From: Zygnema cylindricum
Lineage: Eukaryota; Streptophyta; Zygnematophyceae; Zygnematales; Zygnemataceae
DNA: 64,000 nucleotides
NCBI GenBank assembly: GCA_037447655.1
Contig: JBBHKE010001317.1
Coordinates: 92,501 to 156,500 of the forward strand
Reading direction: 5' to 3'
Positions 58,214 through 64,000 of this stretch are shown piece after piece. The position numbers and the translations under genes are program-made. A model generated the notes under the pieces. It was not told the origin of the DNA, ran no database searches, and saw nothing but the letters and a program-made list of their open reading frames with translations. How positions within the stretch are numbered: the stretch's first letter is position 1; each line of letters begins with the position of its first letter.

Positions 58214-61200
58214 AGGAGAGGGCCCCCAAGAGTGAAACATCAACCACAAGTACGGATGAAGTCATTCAAAACAACTCCCAAACAACTAAATTTCTCGAGG
58301 GCCATCGAAATTGAATTATCTATGGCATCGCGGTGTGCATAATCTTGCTCCTTTAGAAGCGTCATGCGCAACTTCTCCAACATGTCAAGCCGCCTGACAA
58401 ACAACAATAACCGAGGCAGGGTTTACCGAAACAATGTCAATAAAAAGACGATAGTCACTATCGAGCAAAGCATATCACTTGGCCACAATGGAATGAAATG
58501 ATATGTGACACCTCCCGACAAACAGAAAACCCTCCCTTAGAAGTAATAATTGCAATAGTGTTGCAAATAGTATCATGTGCCTTAATAAATTCTCCCCCCT
58601 GAGAGCACCGAAGCAAATACGCAGGCTGAAGGAGTTGGTCACACGAGCTAATGCGACCGCCGAGTACAAGTGGATGAGGGACGCCACTCGTGACCAAGTG
58701 AATTAAGAAAGCGTGAAACATAGAGAGGAGATAATAGGCGTAGCCAATAGTGAATCTCCAAAACCAAGGCCTCGCAGTGTAGGAAACGTGCAAGTGAAGA
58801 ATTAGAGGGAAGCTCCTCGAGAACTTGGAATCAAATGGTGGCGACAACTATATGAGAACGCAACACTCGTCCAAACTTTGTAATAACGATGAAAAACCAA
58901 CACATCCACTAACGCAACCAGAGGAATTAACGAGGTTGCCTCCAAACGAGACTACAGAAAGGAGAAGACACATTCCAAAATACGACGGAAGATGGTGACA
59001 AGAATAAGAGTGTCCTTAACTACAAAACGAAAGCAAGGAGGCAATAAAGCACTAGTACCTCGGGAAGGAAGCAGTCGCCCCATGTGGTGTAATTCATGAT
59101 CTCCAAATGCTCGACGAAGACAGGGAAGACGCCTACGCGCATGCCCAAAATCGCAATAGAGTGCCCCACGACTCAAATCGAGAGTGGAGAATCTGCAAGC
59201 GTTGGTCCATTGACGACGAAAACGGATGAGACAATAGTAAATGTGGTAAAGGAAATGCGACCGAGGGTTGGAGAGGCAGTTGATGAACCTCTTTTCGGAC
59301 GAAAGCCAGTAGAGGACACGAAGGATGGGAGGTTGTACACCTGGAAATATCAGTTTAAAGAGCAAAATCACGAAACAGAGTCACAAAAGTAGTCGAGCCA
59401 AGAAAGCATCGAACACGTGAATACACTTGAATGGAGTGGACGTATTGGGGGAGTGAAAAAAGGATGGACAGTAGAAGACACTTTGAACAAAAATGTTAAA
59501 CTATGTCGCACGACTTTTCAAATGGTTATATGCCGGCATAACTTGGTCATTATGGACCAATGATGTGTGTGTCATCCGCCACCAAAGGGAAGAGGTAAAA
59601 GAGAAAAGCAGGAGTGAAAGCCCAGACGGTGTGGTAATGAACAAGAGCAAATGAAGATCCACCAAAAGGATCAACTTTTCATGTGCCGATTGTAGAGGAA
59701 AGAGGGGCAAACCACTATTTGTTGAGAAAGAAAGGCTATTGGTCAAAGAATAGAAGGTTTGCACAAAAGGGAAGTTCTATAAAATTACGGTAGTGGCAAT
59801 CTAAAAGCTTTGATGAAATAACGAAACATTAACTCGGAGGACAACCCAGACTCGATGAAGCTCCAACAAAGCCCGACTTTTCATGGAAAACAACTTCACT
59901 ACCCTCACACATTCCAAACAAATGAGACGGAAAGGAATTAGGACATGAAAGTTTGAGTTGTATAAAGATGGCACGGGCTACCAAACAGTGTAGTGACGGT
60001 GATGGGGCAGTTCCTCCCATTTTGCTCGGTGACTGTCCCTCGAGGAGACGTCATGGGGGAAACACAAATCCTTAAAGGAATGTTTCCACTGGGAATAAAG
60101 GAACTAATTCGAAAAAACGCATCAAAGGCCAAGACACCATGTTGTATGGGCCCCCTACTGAAAGGTGGAGGGAAGTGGCAAGTGTTTTTGGTGAAATCCC
60201 CATAAAGAATAAGATACCCTAAAGGCTCAAAGGTATGGATGTATGGGGACGAAGGGTTGGGAGGTAGAGAGATGGGGCATCTCAAAGACCTCAATTGTTG
60301 TAAGAAATAGAGGATGACTGAATGGTTGGCAAGAAAGAAGGAAGTGGAAGGAAGGAAGGGAAGTGCAGTCAGAGAAGGTAAAGGAAACGGCGACAACTAT
60401 TTTGTATGTCGGGCGCAACGGGCCTTAACCACAAAATAATTTTGAAACCTATGACATTGTAAATGGGTAGAGTTGTGTTTGCTATATTTGGGTGGATAAG
60501 ACTGGAGAGGGAGAAAGGGGCATAGTTTTGTTGCCTAACATGGTCGGTTGATCAAAAAGGCAAAGAGGGATACGGAACAGGAAACAATGGCTTGTTTCTT
60601 TGTGTTCTTATTTTTGCCACCCTTTTGTTGTTCGAATTTGTTAAAAAAATGTAGGTACCTATCCCTTGGGTGTCGTTACTTTTTTTTTCCTCCACAGGTC
60701 CGGTTTGTGAATGTATGGAAATGAAGGCAGGGGAAAAGAGACTAAAACCCAAAAAAAAAACCCTAAAAAAGAACCCTAAACTGCTCGAGAGAACCAGCTG
60801 GGATAGGATAGTCCAATTGGCCGGTGCCAGCAGGAGGAAGTGTTGTCGTTGCCGAGGGGTGGAGGGAGGAATGGCGCGGAGGTGGAAGATGAATGTTGCT
60901 GTTGAATAGGAGGTGGGACAGGAAAGGAAGAAGTATAAGAAATGTCGGTGCTGGAAGAAGTCGATGCCAGGATGGGGAGGGTCACGAAACAGGCGGCAAG
61001 GGGGGGAAGGGGGTTGCGGACATCTACCATATCATGTAGGCAGCAAGGTAGGCAGCGTGGGAATATTCAGACAATGTGAATGTGGGGAGGGGGTGGTTGT
61101 AGGGGAGGGTTCCATATGGATTTGATACCGCGCAGTGAATCTTGGTATTGCAGCGTGGGGATGGAGCCTCAGACGGAGACTGAAAGATTGCAACAGCAGG

Positions 61201-61250
61201 TTGTAGCATAGTTGGGAGAGGGGTGGAACCTCAGTTTAAAAAATTGATTG
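58214..61250. other. Unrecognised sequence
   Basis: No known gene family is recognised. Long but unconvincing open frames run on both strands (for example minus 59371-58952 and 60396-59938), with composition like decayed repeat. The part 58720-58830 resembles 7940-8080. The end (60760-61130) is rich in GGAGG-type purine words on the plus strand. Confidence 0.5.
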
Positions 61251-62431
61251 TGTCTGTCTTAATGAGCTTGATTGAGCACAGCCGGTGATGACTTTCAAAC
61301 TAACAGCTAAGGAAGAAATCAGAGGCGATTCATGTGACATGTCGCAAATTTACACCTGTTGCTTGTAGAAATCGTAAATCTTACTGGTTAAGTAACAGTA
61401 AGAACCATACAAGATACGAACTGGTTCAATACAGGCATATATAACAAAGATGATACTTCACCAGCAATTCAACAGTGCGGTAACACAATGAGACATAGGC
61501 ACCTGGATTGCTGCTGGTGATACATCATTCAGTTTGCCTTCTCTTTTTATTATGTCATTTTACATGGCTGTGCGACCTAAGTGACTACCTCCAAAGGTTT
61601 TCTCTAGTTTGAAAATTGTTTGGCCTAACATAGCGGATAGACTTTCCATAGGCATGCTCATTAATGATTAAATGTAATGCCCCATCTACAGAAATGGTTG
61701 TTAATACTCTGAATATAGTGCTATGCCAAACCAACCCCCCCAATACTCTTCCAGGTTATTCATAATTCAGTACAATTGTCAGATTTTAACATAGACACCG
61801 TGACAATAATCTGTGCGAGTTATTAAAAAGTTGAAAATACTTCTGAAAACAGCCGTACATTCAAAACTGCATGGGTCGTTTCTGCCTTCGTATGGAGGGC
61901 AGTAAAGCTCTCCCATTGTTACACAGTCACTGGAGGATGCACCACTTTCTCCTTGGAGAAAAGATTTCCAGGTCAACCGAATAAATAAATGCATGATGTG
62001 CACAAGTGGCCATCAATACGAGCAGATCCCACCAACAATACAACCCTCCTTCCAGAGCCCTACAATTATATGCCTTCACATTTCTCACACATTGACACAG
62101 TTCAAGATTGGCCGATCACTGTCATGCACCCCTCTAGTGTGCTAAAGATAGCTGCTCTTAGGCTTAGACAAACAGAGTCCAATCACTTCCTCCTTACAGC
62201 CAATACCATTCCCAATCTCATTATAAGAACCACAAGAATATACACTAGATAGTGAGGAGAAATTGATTGGACAATATCCAAACCAAACCCCAAAGCAAGA
62301 CAGTGTCTACACTAGATATGATACCTGCTTTGGTCCTCCATTACGGTCACTCTACTTGTCCTTACCCTAGTTGAACCACCTTCCACTGCCTGATATCCGG
62401 CGTAACGCGTCTTCAGGCAAGCTTTCTCTGC
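61251..62431 (-). other. Probable 3' region of the gene at the right edge
   Basis: Follows the last recognised exon on the minus strand. In the frame of that exon, 36 codons after the TAG at 62432 stay open to a possible donor (AGCAG|GTATCA near 62326). A separate minus frame at 62003-61779 (containing GRNDPCSFEC) is also open. Whether these are exons or 3' UTR cannot be told here. Confidence 0.35.
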
Positions 62432-63975
62432 CTAGCCTACAGCTTCTTGCCATGTAAATATAACCTGGATGAAGAAAACAGTATGCCATGACTCTTCCCC
62501 ATGGCTAGAATGGAAGGAGACACCCTCACCATCACCCCATTCATCCCAGACTTCATCAAACTCACCACCATCATCAGCGTGTATCTCCCACATTGGCCCT
62601 GTTTCCCATGCTGTGCAGAGAGATGGCGCCAAGCCTGACACGGCACCATCATTAAATTCCCGACCCCGAGCTGGCTCTTCACGGGAATGTGTGATCTGAA
62701 TGCCGTTAGGCTGTGTGAGAAAGAGACGAGAAATGAAAGCCATAGCACTGTCAAGCCCTCTACGCAGACAAGCCCCTGCTGCAGTGAGAAGCTGAAGACT
62801 GCTTTGAGAATTCTGGAGCTCCGCATGCGTAAGTTCACACCCAAAATCGCTCACTTCTCTACTGTCCTTATCTGGCTCACAGGGATTAACAGGAGGTGCT
62901 TCGATTTCTCCACCCAGCAAACGGGCCTGATGACGAAGACGTCTTGCCAACCTCTTGTTCTCCTTCTTCAGACCATCACATTGTTTCTGGCTATCTGCCA
63001 AAAAAAGACATCAGCGGTCAGATTACGCAGGCAAAAAGTGAGCATCCGAAGTCTCTCCAATTACATGCCAAAGACAATCTGCATTTCATGTATTGCAACT
63101 TGTGAAACATTTTCAGCCTGAGCACCATCCTGTGCTAGATTTTGAAAAACTAGACACAAAAAACATAGGAACCTGATCTCCTATATGCTTAAGGACAATT
63201 TACAAAGGTCCACACAGAGCAATATAAATTACAACCACAAGTTCAAGAACGCCAGGAGAGAACTACACCGTTAATCACTATTAGCACTGATAACACTAAT
63301 TCGGAGCCTGATTTTTCTGCCCACTGAGCACAAAATAGCGTTTAAAACACTAATTGCTACTTCTTAACGCTAATGCTTTGAATGGTCCCAATCAGCCATG
63401 TCATTCAAAACTAAATTAAAATTAATAACAATGATATAAACCCCAGACTGGTAATTTCTTTACTGCAATGACGATTCACTGTGTACCGTCCTCTAAGAAA
63501 TCAGAATTCCATAACACACCTTCAAGTTTGCGAGCAACGTTTTGAAGCTCCCTTTGACAGCATTCCATAGCCACATGCAACACCTGCTCCCTTGTGATCC
63601 GTGAGTGGGACTCCGAACAAGCTCTTTGCATAGCTTCAAGAGCCGCTCTCTCAGCGATTTGCACCCTTTGCTGTAATTCAGCTAAATGGGATTCCTCCTG
63701 CAAACCAAACATATCAAGTCTCTTTTCAACAATTATTCCTCTGAGAGGCTGTGACCCACCAGTATTACTCTAAGATCAGTTGCTATGGTTTTAAATCAAA
63801 TATAGATTGTGAAAGACAAACGGTTTCTAGTAGGAACAACCCGATTGACAACTGAAGGTTTCCAAACAAGCAATCACCCCTAGTGAAACACAGAATAAGA
63901 ACCAAAAAAGTACTAAAGAAAAAAAAACACATCCGCATCTTACCAGAACAGGAAGAAGGTAGAACAAAGTAAGGA
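62432..63975 (-). CDS. Spliced coiled-coil protein of unknown function (partial)
   Basis: Exons on the minus strand: a short piece ending at 63953 (donor CTG|GTAAGA) that runs into the poly-G edge; 63697-63520 (AG at 63699-63698, GTGTGT donor at 63519); and from 62994 (AG at 62996-62995) to the stop at 62432, or to a CAG|GTTATA donor at 62465. The phase-1 join gives KLEDSQKQCDGLKKENKRLA, so the splice is well supported. Heptad-like residues fit a coiled coil (EESHLAELQQRVQIAERAAL, then RLARRLRHQARLLGGEIEA), followed by a helix LTAAGACLRRGLDSAMAFIS and an acidic tail (DDGGEFDEVWDEWGDGEG). I do not recognise the family. Not transposon-like. Confidence 0.7.
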
Positions 63976-64000
63976 GGGGGGGGGGGGGGGGGGGGGGGGG
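63976..64000 (+). other. Poly-G run at the window end
   Basis: Twenty-five G in a row that interrupt an exon. Most likely a read or assembly artefact at a contig or gap edge. Confidence 0.7.

Noticed and set aside
58458-60396. Long minus-strand frames as genes
   Set aside because: Overlapping frames on both strands, no motif, and partial similarity to another blank region point to decayed repeat.
63976-64000. G-quadruplex-forming element
   Set aside because: A pure G run at the very edge is more likely a sequencing or assembly artefact.

Overview
The window looks like plant (streptophyte) nuclear DNA. The left edge carries the first three exons of a VPS20/CHMP6 ESCRT-III gene whose middle part reads like the land-plant protein, with GT-AG introns and one 1.7-kb intron. 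Almost everything else is transposable elements, mostly Ty1/copia, in varying decay. The exact lineage cannot be told from this sequence. There is one 10-N assembly gap (9825-9834), and the window ends in an artefact-like poly-G run.

Layout. 1-2392: VPS20 (minus). 3280-7728: copia element A with 5-bp target duplications, lacking reverse transcriptase and RNase H. 10104-13712: copia B, same family, 5'-truncated, still holding the part A lost. 15753-23128: nested minus-strand copia remnants (I, J), an inverted LTR piece and a plus-strand fragment C. 23129-31810: copia D (best preserved) sharing its 3' LTR with a truncated copy, joined head-on to inverted copy E. 31811-37864: copia F. 37873-42300: decayed Crypton-type tyrosine-recombinase transposon R1 (minus), then a poly-A tract, a TTTAGGG-like minisatellite and a GC-rich island with 78-bp repeats. 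45050-48657: a second Crypton copy R2, cut by copia G. 48658-53146: copia G (minus), with only gag plus collapsed pol remnants between full LTRs. 53147-58213: Ty3/gypsy H, 5'-truncated, with a PHD-like zinc finger after the integrase. 58214-62431: unrecognised sequence. 62432-63975: part of a spliced coiled-coil gene I do not recognise (minus).

The most notable content is the pair of Crypton-like elements. Read through their apparent introns they show, in order, a core-binding region, the RH-D-CPV block, a degenerate HxxR, the RRW and Y-x-x-x-LP active-site region, the YFLP-RVEPP-FPW-type tail and a GCR1_C-like C-terminal domain. This architecture is best known from fungal Cryptons, and I know of no described plant examples. 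Other notable points: a tRNA-like module antisense in LTRs of the F/G/I group, dense GTAC motifs in LTRs of several families, and deletion derivatives (A, G) that would need proteins in trans.
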